Shown here: in pieces, positions 49,574-59,276 of the stretch
Position numbering within the stretch: the stretch's first letter is position 1
How the letters are laid out: each line of letters opens with the position of its first letter
Assembly (NCBI RefSeq): GCF_003340345.1
Contig: NZ_PPTQ01000001.1
Span: 124,001 to 188,000, forward strand
Reading direction: 5' to 3'
DNA: 64,000 nt
DNA from: Paraeggerthella hongkongensis
GTDB taxonomy: Bacteria; Actinomycetota; Coriobacteriia; Coriobacteriales; Eggerthellaceae
Position numbers and translations under genes: made by a program
The notes under the pieces: model-generated
Seen by the model: the letters and a program-made list of their open reading frames with translations, nothing else
Told to the model about the DNA's origin: nothing
Database searches by the model: none

Positions 49574-50056
49574 TTACGCGTCGCCGAACTTCTTCAGCAA
49601 CGCCTCGTGCACGCAGGGGGGAACGAACTGCTCCACCTTGCCGTGCAGGCTGGCTATCTCGCGAACGATGGACGACGAGAGATACATGTACTGCGGAGGC
49701 GACATGATGAACAGCGTTTCAAGCTCTTGGTTCAACTGATAGTTGAGGGCCGTCATCTGGAACTCGTACTCGAAGTCGGTAATAGCGCGCAAGCCTTTCA
49801 CGACCACGGTCGCATCCATCTTGGCAGCGAACTCGACCAGCAGATCGTCGAAGGGCTCTACGCGCACGTTGGGCAGATGGCTGGTGGCCTTGCGCACCAG
49901 CTCGACGCGTTCCTCCAGCGTGAACAGGGGCTGCTTTTTCGGCGACGCCGCCACGGCCACGATGATCTCGTCCACCAGCTGGGCTGCGCGGGTTATGACG
50001 TCAAGATGCCCGCTCGTGATAGGGTCGAAGGTTCCGGGCGTCAATGCACGTTTCAT
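49574..50056 (-). CDS. coaD: Phosphopantetheine adenylyltransferase
   Basis: CoaD makes dephospho-CoA from 4'-phosphopantetheine and ATP. The 160-residue product has TPGTFDPITSGHLDVI with the T/HxGH nucleotidyltransferase motif and the C-terminal YMYLSSSIVREIA. ATG at 50056 follows GAGAGGAAACG. It is 28 bases past rsmD, its usual partner. Confidence 0.97.
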   Translation of the reverse strand: MKRALTPGTFDPITSGHLDVITRAAQLVDEIIVAVAASPKKQPLFTLEERVELVRKATSHLPNVRVEPFDDLLVEFAAKMDATVVVKGLRAITDFEYEFQMTALNYQLNQELETLFIMSPPQYMYLSSSIVREIASLHGKVEQFVPPCVHEALLKKFGDA

Positions 50057-50083
50057 GAATGGGTCACGTTTCCTCTCGTTTGG

Positions 50084-50677
50084 TCACACAGTGCGGCTGG
50101 ACTCGTCAAGCAGCAGCACGTCCACGACAGTATCGCCGTACTTCTTTCGCTGCGCAAGGGACAAATCGCGCGCTTTTGCCGCTTCGTCCACCGACGAAAC
50201 CGAAGCGGCGTCGTGCTCGTACACCACCAGGGCGTCCTGCGCAAGCGCGCCGCGTAGCCTGAGCGCCGCCACCAAATCCAGGACAGCCTCCGCTTGGTAG
50301 GCGTACGGAGGATCCAGGAACACGAGATCGAACGGGGGACGCGCATACGTCGGAGGCTCCTTGAGCACGTCCGCACGGTGAATGCGCGCGTCGCGCGGCT
50401 CAAGCCCCAGCGTTTTGGCGTTCGCGCACAGCGCGCGCATGGCCTCGCCGCCGCACTCGTAGAAATGGGCGCATCGCGCCCCGCGCGACAGCGCCTCGAA
50501 CCCCAGCGCGCCCGACCCCGCGAACGCGTCGAGCACGACCGCTCCCTCGAAACCTCCGCGTGCGCTGTTCACCACGCTCATCATGGATTCCCGAACCCGG
50601 TCGGTGGTGGGGCGGGTGCCCTCCCCTTTCGGCGCCTTGAGCGTGCGCCCGCGGTACTCGCCTGCGATGATTCTCAT
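50084..50677 (-). CDS. rsmD: 16S rRNA (guanine-966-N2)-methyltransferase
   Basis: RsmD methylates G966 of 16S rRNA. The 197-residue product has the SAM-binding LDAFAGSGALGFEALSRGA and the catalytic FLDPPYAYQ. ATG at 50677 follows GGGAGGATAGC, one base past the recG stop. Confidence 0.96.
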   Translation of the reverse strand: MRIIAGEYRGRTLKAPKGEGTRPTTDRVRESMMSVVNSARGGFEGAVVLDAFAGSGALGFEALSRGARCAHFYECGGEAMRALCANAKTLGLEPRDARIHRADVLKEPPTYARPPFDLVFLDPPYAYQAEAVLDLVAALRLRGALAQDALVVYEHDAASVSSVDEAAKARDLSLAQRKKYGDTVVDVLLLDESSRTV

Positions 50678-50678
50678 G

Positions 50679-52883
50679 CTATCCTCCCTGCACGGCATGC
50701 TCGCCCGCGAACATGCGCCTCATCTCGCGCGCGAGCGGGCGATGCGCCGCATCCTCGAGCGCCGGGTCCTCGTCTATGATCGCGGCCGCATCGGCATGCG
50801 CCGCCTCGATGATCTTGCCGTCCCGCACCACGTTCACCAGCTTGAGGCCGCTCGCGCCGTGCTGACGGTTGCCCAGGATATCGCCTTCGCGACGAAGCGA
50901 CAAGTCGTAGCTGGCAAGCTCGAAGCCGTCGTCGGTGCGCTCCATGGCCGCCAGGCGCGTGAGCGCTGCGTCCGATTTGGAAGCCGAGATCAAGTGAACC
51001 TGCGCCGCAAGGCGGCCGCGCCCCACGCGTCCGCGCAGCTGATGCAGCTGCGAAAGGCCGAAACGATCGGCGTCCTCCACGATCATGATCGTGGCGTTGG
51101 GAACGTCCACGCCCACCTCTATGACCGTAGTAGCCACGAGAACCTGCGTCTCCCCCGACCGGAAGCGGTCCATGACGGCCTGCTTCTCCGCAGAGCGCAT
51201 GCGCCCATGCAGAAGCTCCACGTTCCAGTCGGCGAACACGGTCGCTTGCAAGTAGGTTGCCTCTTTCGCAGCGGCGGCCACGTCGTCTCCGGCCAGGTCG
51301 TCGTCGCTTTCGATGCTGATGGCGGCGTACTCGTACGCCTCTTCGTCGGCCTCGCGGCGACGCCCGCCCGATCCCCCGTCGGATGCTTTCGCGTCCCGCT
51401 CCTCGCCGCTCTGCCCGATAAGCGGACACACCACGTACACCTGCTCGCCGCGCGAAAGCGCTTCGCGCGCGGCATCGTAAGCGTGGCCGCGATCGGCCTT
51501 TTGATGCACGAACGTGGTCCGCTGCGCCGTGTCGTTCGGCCGCTGCTTGATATAGGACAGCGTCAAGCCGCCGAACAGCGCCAGCGCAAGGGTGCGCGGG
51601 ATGGGCGTGGCCGTAAGGAACAAGGCATCGGGCGCATCGCCTTTCGACAGCAGCTTCGCGCGCTGCTCCACGCCGAAGCGCTGCTGCTCGTCGATCACCA
51701 CAAGGCTCAGGCGCTTCGGAGCCACGTCGTCCTCCAAAAGGGCATGCGTTCCGATGAGCACGTCCAACGAGCCCTCCGCGAGCCGATGCAGGATCGCCTC
51801 GCGCTCCGCAGCGGACGTCGATCCGGTCAAGACGTCCCACGACACGCCCGCGGCGTCAAGCAAAGGGCCAAGGCTTTTCCCATGCTGGCGGGCAAGCACC
51901 TCAGTAGGCGCCATGAGCAGCGCTTGCGCTTGGGTGTCGGCCGCCGCCGCCAGCGCGAACGCGGCCACGACGGTCTTGCCGGTGCCCACGTCGCCCAACA
52001 GCATGTGGTTGGCGACCGTCGGCGCGGCCAGCTGCCCCAAGATGTCCGCCTTCGCCCGCTTCTGCTCCGCCGTCAGCTCGAAGGGCAGTGCGGCGGCAAG
52101 CGCGCCTATCCGAGGACCGTCCGTCCGATGGCGCACGGCCTGGCGACCGGCGCTGCGCTCACGGCCCTGGCTCATGAGCATGAGCTCCAGGAACAGCAGC
52201 TCCTCGTAGACCAAGCGGCGCCGCGCCTCGGCAACCTCCTCCATCGAATGGGGGGCATGGATGCTCGATAATGCAACGCCTCTGCTCATCAAGCGGTATT
52301 TCGCTCGAATCTCAAGAGGAAGCGGATCGTACAGGCCCGCGCACGCGTCAAGCGCGTTGCCGACGAGCCGACGCATCCATGCAGCCGACACCTTCTCGCA
52401 CGCCGGATGCACGGGAATGATCATGCCCTCCGCCGCATTGGGGCCTTCAAGGACTTCAAGGTACGGGTTGGTCATGCGCTTGAAGCCGTAGTTGAACTCC
52501 AGCTTCCCCGCCACCGCAATCCTCATGCCGGGCTTGACCTGGTCCATGAGCCACGGTTGACGAAAGCACGTCACCATGAGCAGCCCCGTGGAATCCACGA
52601 GCGAAATCTCCACCAGGGAAAGCCGGGGCTTGGGACGCTTGAGCTTGATCTCGTGGACCGATCCCTCGATGGTGCAGGAGCTGCCGATGACCGCCGAGGC
52701 CACCGTCTCTTTGGCGGACAGGTCGACGTACCTGCGCGGGAAATGGGTCACCAGGTCCCGCACCGTGCGAATGCCGAGCCCCGCCAGCGCCTTGGCGCGA
52801 CCGGGGCTCACCAAACGGACGCGCTCGACGGATTCGTCGAGCGCGAGAGTGGCTGCAAGTCTGTCGGGCTGGCCGTTATTCAA
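50679..52883 (-). CDS. recG: ATP-dependent DNA helicase RecG
   Basis: RecG remodels stalled forks and Holliday junctions. The 734-residue product has the OB wedge domain, helicase motif I LLGDVGTGKTVVAAFALA, motif II DEQQRFG and motif VI LHQLRGRVGRG. The first in-frame start is TTG at 52883, which overlaps the end of the preceding gene by 8 bases and lacks a strong ribosome-binding site, so coupling is likely and the exact start is uncertain. A run of about 25 charged residues (GGSGGRRREADEEAYEY) is inserted in the helicase C-terminal domain. Confidence 0.96.
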   Translation of the reverse strand: MNNGQPDRLAATLALDESVERVRLVSPGRAKALAGLGIRTVRDLVTHFPRRYVDLSAKETVASAVIGSSCTIEGSVHEIKLKRPKPRLSLVEISLVDSTGLLMVTCFRQPWLMDQVKPGMRIAVAGKLEFNYGFKRMTNPYLEVLEGPNAAEGMIIPVHPACEKVSAAWMRRLVGNALDACAGLYDPLPLEIRAKYRLMSRGVALSSIHAPHSMEEVAEARRRLVYEELLFLELMLMSQGRERSAGRQAVRHRTDGPRIGALAAALPFELTAEQKRAKADILGQLAAPTVANHMLLGDVGTGKTVVAAFALAAAADTQAQALLMAPTEVLARQHGKSLGPLLDAAGVSWDVLTGSTSAAEREAILHRLAEGSLDVLIGTHALLEDDVAPKRLSLVVIDEQQRFGVEQRAKLLSKGDAPDALFLTATPIPRTLALALFGGLTLSYIKQRPNDTAQRTTFVHQKADRGHAYDAAREALSRGEQVYVVCPLIGQSGEERDAKASDGGSGGRRREADEEAYEYAAISIESDDDLAGDDVAAAAKEATYLQATVFADWNVELLHGRMRSAEKQAVMDRFRSGETQVLVATTVIEVGVDVPNATIMIVEDADRFGLSQLHQLRGRVGRGRLAAQVHLISASKSDAALTRLAAMERTDDGFELASYDLSLRREGDILGNRQHGASGLKLVNVVRDGKIIEAAHADAAAIIDEDPALEDAAHRPLAREMRRMFAGEHAVQGG

Positions 52884-54510
52884 CGGACATCACGATGGGA
52901 TACAGGGGCTGGTCGCCGCGATGGGCGTCGATCTCAAGATCCTCGTGGGCCTCTTCGATGCGCGCCACCAAAGCGTCGAACGCATCGTCGTCGATGTCCT
53001 CGCCCGCCAGGATGGTCAGCGTGTCTGCGTCGTCGGCGTCCATGACGGACAAAAGCGCCATGACAACCTCCTCGGTCGAAGAACCGACGGACTCGATGGA
53101 GCCGTCGGCGATGCCGATGACGTCGCCTTCCTTGATGGGATTGTCGTGCGCATCCTTGGAATCCTTGATGGCGGTAGTGACCTCGCCGGTCTTCACGTCG
53201 GCGTACGCCTCGGTCATGGACTCGACGTTGTCGTCCAAGCTGGCGTCCTCGTCGAAGCCGAACAGAGCCGCAAACGCCTCGGGCACGCTGCGCGTCGGAA
53301 CCACGGCGCACGGTTTGTCAGCCAGCTCGCAGGCGCTCTGGGCCGCCATGATGATGTTCTTGTTGTTCGGCAAGAAGATCACGGCGTCGGCGTTGACCTC
53401 GCCCGCAGCGTCCAAAAGGTCCTTCGTGGACGGGTTCATGGTCTGCCCGCCGGAAACAACCACGTCGACGCCCAAGCTCTTGAGTATCTTCGCGTTGCCC
53501 TCGCCCGCGGCAACCGCCACGAAGCCGAGCGGCTTGGAGACGGCGGCTTCCTCGGCAGCCAGCGCGTCGGTGCGCGCCGCGCTCTGAAGCTGCATGTTGT
53601 GGATATGCACCTCGGAGATCTGGGAATCGTGCGTCAAGAACCAGCCGAGCACCTCGTCGGGACGGTTGGAGTGCACGTGCACCTTGAAGTTGGGATGCAT
53701 GCCCACCATCAGGTCGCAGTCGCCCATCGTGGGCAGAAACTCGCGCGCGGCGTCCACGTCGACCGTATCCGAATGCACCAAGAACTCGGTGCAGTAGCGA
53801 AACGCCGAGCCCTCCCAGTCGTTGACCTGCTCGATCTCGACCTTCGGCGCGGCGTTGCGGGCGAAGGCCAGCTCGTCGCGCAGCGGACCCTCCTTGCCGG
53901 TCAGCGCGGCCACGAACGCGTCGAAGAAGATGGCCAGGCCGAAGCCGCCGGCGTCCACCACGCCGTTCTCCTTGAGAACGGGAAGCAGGTCGGGCGTGCG
54001 CTGCACGGAAGCGTAGGCTTCCTCCACCACGGCGGCCAGCGCTTCGTCGCACGAGAGCTTCTTCTTGCGCGCGCGCTTGGCGGCGGAGGCCGAGTCCTTC
54101 AGCACCGTGAGGATGGTTCCCTCGACCGGCTTGCGCACAGCCTGGAAGGCCACTTCCTGGGACTTGGAGAACGCTGCCTCGATGCTGTCGGCGTTCAGCT
54201 CGTCGTGACCAACGCTGCCCTCGCACAGACCGCGCAAAATTTGCGAGGTGATGACACCGGAGTTACCGCGAGCGCCCATGAGCGCGCCGGTCGTGATCGC
54301 CTTGCGAATTTCCGCGCCGCTGGCCCCGATGGGAAGCGCGGCAAGGTTCTCGACAACCGTCTCGAGCGTCAGCGACATGTTCGTGCCGGTGTCTCCGTCG
54401 GGCACGGGAAAGACGTTGAGACGGTTGATCTCGTCTTTGCGCTCGCTCAAGGTCTTGCTCGCCGCCGCAATGGCGTTGAGCAGGTCGTTCGCGGTATAGG
54501 ATTCTGACAT
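52876..54510 (-). CDS. fakA: FakA-type fatty acid kinase / DAK2 domain protein
   Basis: FakA phosphorylates fatty acids presented by a FakB (DegV) partner. The 544-residue product has the DhaL-type ATP domain (FPVPDGDTGTNMSLTLE, GARGNSGVITSQILRG), the middle domain and a C-terminal FakB-binding domain with LIAA-like VIGIADGSI and ILAGEDIDDD. ATG at 54510 follows GAAGGAG. Next to asp23 and rpmB, the usual order. A DegV partner is not in the window. Confidence 0.93.
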   Translation of the reverse strand: MSESYTANDLLNAIAAASKTLSERKDEINRLNVFPVPDGDTGTNMSLTLETVVENLAALPIGASGAEIRKAITTGALMGARGNSGVITSQILRGLCEGSVGHDELNADSIEAAFSKSQEVAFQAVRKPVEGTILTVLKDSASAAKRARKKKLSCDEALAAVVEEAYASVQRTPDLLPVLKENGVVDAGGFGLAIFFDAFVAALTGKEGPLRDELAFARNAAPKVEIEQVNDWEGSAFRYCTEFLVHSDTVDVDAAREFLPTMGDCDLMVGMHPNFKVHVHSNRPDEVLGWFLTHDSQISEVHIHNMQLQSAARTDALAAEEAAVSKPLGFVAVAAGEGNAKILKSLGVDVVVSGGQTMNPSTKDLLDAAGEVNADAVIFLPNNKNIIMAAQSACELADKPCAVVPTRSVPEAFAALFGFDEDASLDDNVESMTEAYADVKTGEVTTAIKDSKDAHDNPIKEGDVIGIADGSIESVGSSTEEVVMALLSVMDADDADTLTILAGEDIDDDAFDALVARIEEAHEDLEIDAHRGDQPLYPIVMSVE

Positions 54511-54596
54511 GGTGGTTCTATTCTCCTTCAAATTAGCCCGCCGCGCGCGTCGTCCTCGCGCGGTGCGCAGCGGTTCGTCAAAGACAGGCGGCGATG

Positions 54597-54944
54597 CTAC
54601 TTGCGCACCTTCACGCCCTGCACGTGCACCTCTACCCCGTCGAGCGGGACGCGAGCGTACTCGGTCAAGGCGAACGTTACCTGGTCGATGAGGTTCTGCG
54701 ACACCGTGTTGATGTTCGTGCCGTATTCGATGACCACGTACAGTTCGACGTGCACGCCGCCGTCGGTCGCGGTCACCACCACGCCGCGACGAAGCCGGGA
54801 GGCCGGGAGTATCTTCGCGATGCCGTCGGCAGCGGAGGGCGCAGCCATGCCGACCACGCCGTAGCATTCGAGCGCGGCATTGCCGACCATATCGGCCAAG
54901 ACATCGTTGGCAACATGGAGGTTGCCAGGTATCGTATCGTTCAT
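54597..54944 (-). CDS. Asp23/Gls24-family envelope stress protein
   Basis: The 115-residue product has the Asp23 fold (ALECYGVVGMAAPSAADGIA, VVTATDGGVHVELYVVIEYG). Members are membrane-associated and often encoded before fakA; the exact function is unclear. ATG at 54944 follows AAAGGAACGCC. It is divergent from rpmB. Confidence 0.93.
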   Translation of the reverse strand: MNDTIPGNLHVANDVLADMVGNAALECYGVVGMAAPSAADGIAKILPASRLRRGVVVTATDGGVHVELYVVIEYGTNINTVSQNLIDQVTFALTEYARVPLDGVEVHVQGVKVRK

Positions 54945-55067
54945 GGCGTTCCTTTCCGAGCGCGGACGGACCGCGCGCTGCAAAACCTGCTTCAGCAGTA
55001 TAGCGCAAGGCCTTGCGCCCGTGCGACGTGCCCAATTGCAACTGAAAGTATATTACACGAAAAATTC

Positions 55068-55097
55068 TTGTGGCCGTTTGAGTTTATGTGCTATAGT
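55068..55097 (+). promoter_or_regulatory. Promoter of rpmB
   Basis: TTGTGG (55068-55073) and TATAGT (55092-55097) are 18 bases apart, about 65 bases before rpmB. Confidence 0.6.
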
Positions 55098-55163
55098 GTG
55101 AAGGCTTTTTTGTCATCAACGGCTTGCGCCGACGAGCAACCAACGTACATGGAGTGATGAACG

Positions 55164-55355
55164 ATGTCGAAGATTTGTGAAGTTTGCGGTAAGGCTCCCG
55201 TGGCGGGTCGCAGCATTAGCCACTCGCACCGCGTGAGCAATCGCTGGTTCCGTCCGAACGTGCAGAAGATCACGATCAAGGACAACAAGGGCCGTGTCCG
55301 CAAGGCCAACGTGTGCACGAAGTGCATGAAGGCCGGCAAGGTCGAGCGCGCGTAA
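55164..55355 (+). CDS. rpmB: 50S ribosomal protein L28
   Basis: The 63-residue product is a complete L28 with the zinc-type Cys pairs CEVCGK and CTKCMK and the block SHRVSNRWFRPNVQ. ATG at 55164 follows GGAGTGATGAACG. It is a single-gene unit with its own promoter and terminator. Confidence 0.98.
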   Translation: MSKICEVCGKAPVAGRSISHSHRVSNRWFRPNVQKITIKDNKGRVRKANVCTKCMKAGKVERA

Positions 55356-55397
55356 GTTCGCGCTTCGCGCGACCGCTCGTCGCGCATGCATCGAGTA

Positions 55398-55425
55398 AAA
55401 AAGCCCGCATCGCTGCGGGCTTTTT
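55398..55425. terminator. Bidirectional intrinsic terminator
   Basis: A GC stem GCCCGCA/TGCGGGC with a TCGC loop is flanked by A5 on the left and T5 on the right, so it serves rpmB (plus) and the zinc-ribbon gene (minus). Confidence 0.9.
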
Positions 55426-55484
55426 CTCGTTGGGCAGCACGCTCGACGGCGAAAGCCCTGGCTCGGATCCGAATCGGTACCGAT

Positions 55485-56204
55485 CTACTCTAAGATGAGC
55501 AGACGGCCGCAATGGGGGCATGCGGCCATGTTTCCCTGCGCGCGCATGTCGATGAGCCGGCCGTGCTCGATTCCCATGCGGCACGCCCCGCAGTTGGACC
55601 CCTGCAAGCGCGCGACCGCAACGCCACCCGTACGGGAAAGCGTTTTCGCGTACGCCTCGAACAGCTCCTCCGGCAACGCCGCCGCCAACGATGCGCGCTC
55701 GGCCTCCAATCGGGCAAGGCCGTCCTTGAGCGCGCCGCCTTCCTTCACGAACACCTGGGTGGCCGCTGCTTCTTGGGAATCGATGTCGGCAAGCGCCTTC
55801 GCCACCTGGGCTTGCACGGCCTCTATCTTCGCCAGCTCTTCGCCTACGGAGGTCAGTTCGCCTTCCAGGAAGTTGCGGCGTTTTGCGAAGCCGTTGAGCT
55901 CCTTCGTCCGAGCCTCGACGGCACGGTAGTCTCCGCGCGCACCGTCGATCTCGCCTTGGACCTTGCGCTGCTTCTCGGCCAAGGACGCGTCCTCGTCGGT
56001 GATGCGCGCGAGTTTCGCGTCGGCTTCGGCATGGAGCGCATCGAGCTGCGCGCGCTTCTGGTCGACCGCCTTGCGCTTGGTTCGCGCGTCAAGGATGATG
56101 CGACGCTGGGGAAGCTCTTCAAGCTGCTTTCGCGCGCGCATGGCCTCCAAATCGATATGCTGCATTTGGAGCAGCGTTGCAAGATCATCGGTATCTACAT
56201 GCAT
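55485..56204 (-). CDS. Coiled-coil zinc-ribbon protein (DUF164/zf-RING_7)
   Basis: The 239-residue product is a long coiled coil (about 10-170) followed by a C4 zinc ribbon (CGAC near 205 and CPHC near 230). Its role is not established; the gene commonly precedes or follows Nif3-family genes, as here. ATG at 56204 has several alternatives only 4 bases apart. It is 49 bases past the Nif3 gene. Confidence 0.9.
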   Translation of the reverse strand: MHVDTDDLATLLQMQHIDLEAMRARKQLEELPQRRIILDARTKRKAVDQKRAQLDALHAEADAKLARITDEDASLAEKQRKVQGEIDGARGDYRAVEARTKELNGFAKRRNFLEGELTSVGEELAKIEAVQAQVAKALADIDSQEAAATQVFVKEGGALKDGLARLEAERASLAAALPEELFEAYAKTLSRTGGVAVARLQGSNCGACRMGIEHGRLIDMRAQGNMAACPHCGRLLILE

Positions 56205-56253
56205 GCGTTTCCTTTGTCTGCGTCTCAGCGCCGCGCACGCGACGTTGCGACCA

Positions 56254-57159
56254 TTATACCCGTACCGTTTCGGGGTACGTCCAGTTATCCCGTTGATCGA
56301 CCATCATCACAAGCTCATCGGGAATGCCCGCGCTTTTGACGGCCGCCGCAAGCACCGGCACAAGCGGAAGCTCGCTGGTGTCGTGCCCCAGCTCGATCAC
56401 GCCCAAGCCCGCCTGGGAAAGATCGAGCGCTTCGTGGTACTTGATCTCGCCGCACACCAAGCAGTCGGCCTGGGCGCGCAAGGCAGCGCGGCCCACGTCG
56501 CCGGTTGCGCCGGTGCAGGTGACCACGCGGTCCAAGTCGCGCGAGAAATCGCCCCATACGCGAGGAGCGCGCGCGAACACCGAAGTACAGCGCGCGGCCA
56601 GCTGGCCCAGGGTGAGCGCATCGCCTTCGCCAAGCCCGCACACCTGCCCGTATCCCTTGCCCTGAGCTCCGGGGATAGGCAGCAAGACGCGATGGAACAC
56701 CAGGCTCAACATGCCCGGAAGCACGCAGCGGGCGCGCGGGCTCACGTCGAGGGCCGTATGGTAGGACATGATCGCCACGCCGCGCTCCACCGCGCGCCAC
56801 ACGCCCGCGCCCGAACACGCCGCCACCGACGATGCCGGCTTGAAGGAGTCCGGCGGAGCAAGAAACGCCGGATGGTGCGTCACCAGCACGTTCGCTCCGG
56901 CGTCGGCCGCAGCGTCGATGGCCGCCACCGTGGGATCGAGGGCAACGGCCACCCCGGTCACCACGCGCGCGGGATCCCCCACCGTCATGCCGGTGCGGTC
57001 CCACGACTCGGCGTCCGCGGGCGGGAACTCGGCAAGAAGGGCGCGCTCGAGCGCGCCGATCGTAAGGGTTGCCACCGGCTTCGAAAGCGGGCCGGACGCA
57101 CGGCAGGCAAGGCCCTTCTGCTTCTTACCGTCCTTTTGGTTCTTCTTAGCTGCAACCAT
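56254..57159 (-). CDS. Nif3-like dinuclear metal-centre protein
   Basis: The 301-residue product has the Nif3/DUF34 metal residues in VTHHPAFL and the later CGEIKYHEALD and ELGHDTSE. Relatives include GTP cyclohydrolase-like enzymes, but the general function is unsettled. A basic leader of about 30 residues (KKNQKDGKKQKG) precedes the domain. ATG at 57159 follows AAAGGAGCAGCGTC. Confidence 0.92.
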   Translation of the reverse strand: MVAAKKNQKDGKKQKGLACRASGPLSKPVATLTIGALERALLAEFPPADAESWDRTGMTVGDPARVVTGVAVALDPTVAAIDAAADAGANVLVTHHPAFLAPPDSFKPASSVAACSGAGVWRAVERGVAIMSYHTALDVSPRARCVLPGMLSLVFHRVLLPIPGAQGKGYGQVCGLGEGDALTLGQLAARCTSVFARAPRVWGDFSRDLDRVVTCTGATGDVGRAALRAQADCLVCGEIKYHEALDLSQAGLGVIELGHDTSELPLVPVLAAAVKSAGIPDELVMMVDQRDNWTYPETVRV

Positions 57160-57204
57160 GACGCTGCTCCTTTGCTCGAATTGCAAGAAACGACTGCATC
57201 CAGA

Positions 57205-58014
57205 TTACTCGATGGGTATTTCGCGACGGTCCCCGTCGGCTGTCGGCACCGTAACCGTTCTGTAACCGGCTCGAGCCATGAGGCGGTACGCCTGCTCGAT
57301 ATCGCGCGCAACGTTTTGGGGCTTGTGCGCGTCGGTGCCCACGGTGCACGGAACGCCCGCGCGGCAGAACGCCTCGAGCAACGCAGGCGCGGGGAACATC
57401 TCCTTGCAGGCGTAGTACGAACCCGACGTGTTCACCTCGATCATGCGGCCCGCTGCCGCGCACGCCTGCGCAGCCTGCTCGTAAAGCGGCTGCGGGTCGA
57501 AGCTGGGATAGAACCCGAACTTCTTGGCCAGATCGGGATGGGACATCACGTGGAACGGCATGGTCGACGACACGGCCTCGCACCACACCTCGAAGTAGCG
57601 CCGCCAAATGGCGTCCGCGCCCACCTCGTCCCAGCGACCGCGCTGGGCGGGGTCGTCGAACGGCCAGCGATCCACGAAGTGCACCGACCCCAGCACCAGG
57701 TCGAACGGCGCGAAATCGTCTTCGGAAAGCACGCGGTCCTCGTCGTCGCCCAACCAGTCCAGCTCGCAGCCCGCAATGATCTCCATCTCCGGATGGGCTG
57801 CGCGGGCAGCCTCGATGGCGGCCAGGTACTCGCCCACCCGATCGGCGGGCATGGCCAGGTAGCTCTGCGGATCGAACGCATCGGTCAGCGGAAAGTGCTC
57901 CGTCACGGCGATGGTGGAAATGCCTGCCGCCGCAGCCGCGGACACCAGCTCCTCCACCGTGCCCTCCCCGTGGTTCGTAAAGCACGTATGCGTATGCGTG
58001 GTAACGAGTTCCAT
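57205..58014 (-). CDS. PHP-domain histidinol-phosphatase-type phosphoesterase
   Basis: The 269-residue product has the PHP metal motifs THTHTCFTNHGEG, AVTEHFPLTD, GSVHFVD and GTDAHKP. The HisJ group dephosphorylates histidinol phosphate, but several PHP phosphatases have other roles; no histidine genes are near, so the substrate is uncertain. ATG at 58014 follows AAGGAGCTTGTGAACAGC. Confidence 0.9.
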   Translation of the reverse strand: MELVTTHTHTCFTNHGEGTVEELVSAAAAAGISTIAVTEHFPLTDAFDPQSYLAMPADRVGEYLAAIEAARAAHPEMEIIAGCELDWLGDDEDRVLSEDDFAPFDLVLGSVHFVDRWPFDDPAQRGRWDEVGADAIWRRYFEVWCEAVSSTMPFHVMSHPDLAKKFGFYPSFDPQPLYEQAAQACAAAGRMIEVNTSGSYYACKEMFPAPALLEAFCRAGVPCTVGTDAHKPQNVARDIEQAYRLMARAGYRTVTVPTADGDRREIPIE

Positions 58015-58066
58015 GCTGTTCACAAGCTCCTTAACGCGATCGGGTTCGAAAACCCGGAGGGTCGTA

Positions 58067-59272
58067 TCAGTTCCAATCCAGGCTTTTGCGCATCGCTTCG
58101 ACGAACGCGTCGACGTCCGCTTCGGTGGTGTAGCGGCCCATCGACACGCGCAGCGCGCCATGAGCGCGATCGGCGTCGATTCCCAAAGAGCGCAGCACGT
58201 GGCTCGGCTCGAGAGAATGCGACGAGCACGCCGAGCCGCCCGACACGCCGAAGCCCTGCATGTCCAAGCGCAGGATGAGGGTTTCGCTCTCAAGCCCGTC
58301 TACCAGCACATGCACGATGTTGGGCAGAAACGCGTCGTCGTCCGGCTCGACCCGAACCGTAGCGCACACGCCCTCCAGAGCCCCAAGGCAAGCGTACAGC
58401 TTGTCGCGCAGCGCCCGCAAGCGCGCCGCCTCGGTCTGCCATTCGGGCTGCACCGCGCGCACGGCCGCGGCGAACCCTGCCGCAGCGGCGACGTTCTGCG
58501 TGCCGCTGCGCCGACCGCTTTCCTGCCCGCCGCCCGTCTGGTAGGGTTCGAACGGCGTGCGGGTTTTCAGGTACAAGGCGCCGATCCCCTTAGGGCCGCC
58601 CACCTTGTGCGCGGAAAACGAAGCGGCGTCGACGCCCCATGCCTCCAAGTTCACGAACGTCTTGCCCAGCGCCTGCACGGCGTCGGTATGGAAGAGCGCG
58701 CCTGCTGCATGCGCGACGCGCGCAAGGTCGGCTATCGGCTGGATGCTGCCCACCTCGCTGTTCGCCGCCTGCACGGAAACGAGCACCGTGTCCTGGTCGA
58801 GCGCGCGCTCAAGCGCCTCGACCTCGATGAACCCTTGGCGGTTCGGCGCGAGCTTGGTAACGCGAAAGCCCTCCGCCTCCAGGCGCTTCGCCGGAGCCAG
58901 CACGGCGTCGTGCTCCACTGCCGTGACGATCACGTGAAGCGCAGCCAACCCCTTGCCCGCGCGCCTGCGCGCGTCGGCGGCCGCATGCGCCAACCCCACG
59001 AGAGCGGCGTTGTCCGCTTCCGTGGCGCCCGAGGTGATCACGATCTCGTCAGGCCGGCGCGCGCCCAAATCGGCAGCGAGCGACCTGCGCGCGTCCTCGA
59101 GCGCTTTGAACGCCGCGCGTCCGGGGGCGTGGAGCGAGTTGGCGTTGCCTCCCACGGCAAGGTTGGCGCGTCCGGGAACCTGGTAGGGTGCCATGGCCGC
59201 CGCAGCCTCTTCGCACAGGGGCGCCGTAGCCGCGTAGTCCAGGTACACGTAGTCTTCGGGCACCGAGCGCAT
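58067..59272 (-). CDS. Cysteine desulfurase family (NifS/IscS-like)
   Basis: This PLP enzyme takes sulfur from cysteine for Fe-S clusters or thio-modifications. The 401-residue product has the N-terminal YLDYAATAPL, the PLP Lys in SAHKVGGPKG, GGGQESGRRSGTQN and the catalytic Cys in SGGSACSSHSLEPSHVL. ATG at 59272 is 4 bases past rpe. No iscU or mnmA lies beside it in the window. Confidence 0.94.
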   Translation of the reverse strand: MRSVPEDYVYLDYAATAPLCEEAAAAMAPYQVPGRANLAVGGNANSLHAPGRAAFKALEDARRSLAADLGARRPDEIVITSGATEADNAALVGLAHAAADARRRAGKGLAALHVIVTAVEHDAVLAPAKRLEAEGFRVTKLAPNRQGFIEVEALERALDQDTVLVSVQAANSEVGSIQPIADLARVAHAAGALFHTDAVQALGKTFVNLEAWGVDAASFSAHKVGGPKGIGALYLKTRTPFEPYQTGGGQESGRRSGTQNVAAAAGFAAAVRAVQPEWQTEAARLRALRDKLYACLGALEGVCATVRVEPDDDAFLPNIVHVLVDGLESETLILRLDMQGFGVSGGSACSSHSLEPSHVLRSLGIDADRAHGALRVSMGRYTTEADVDAFVEAMRKSLDWN

Positions 59273-59276
59273 GAAC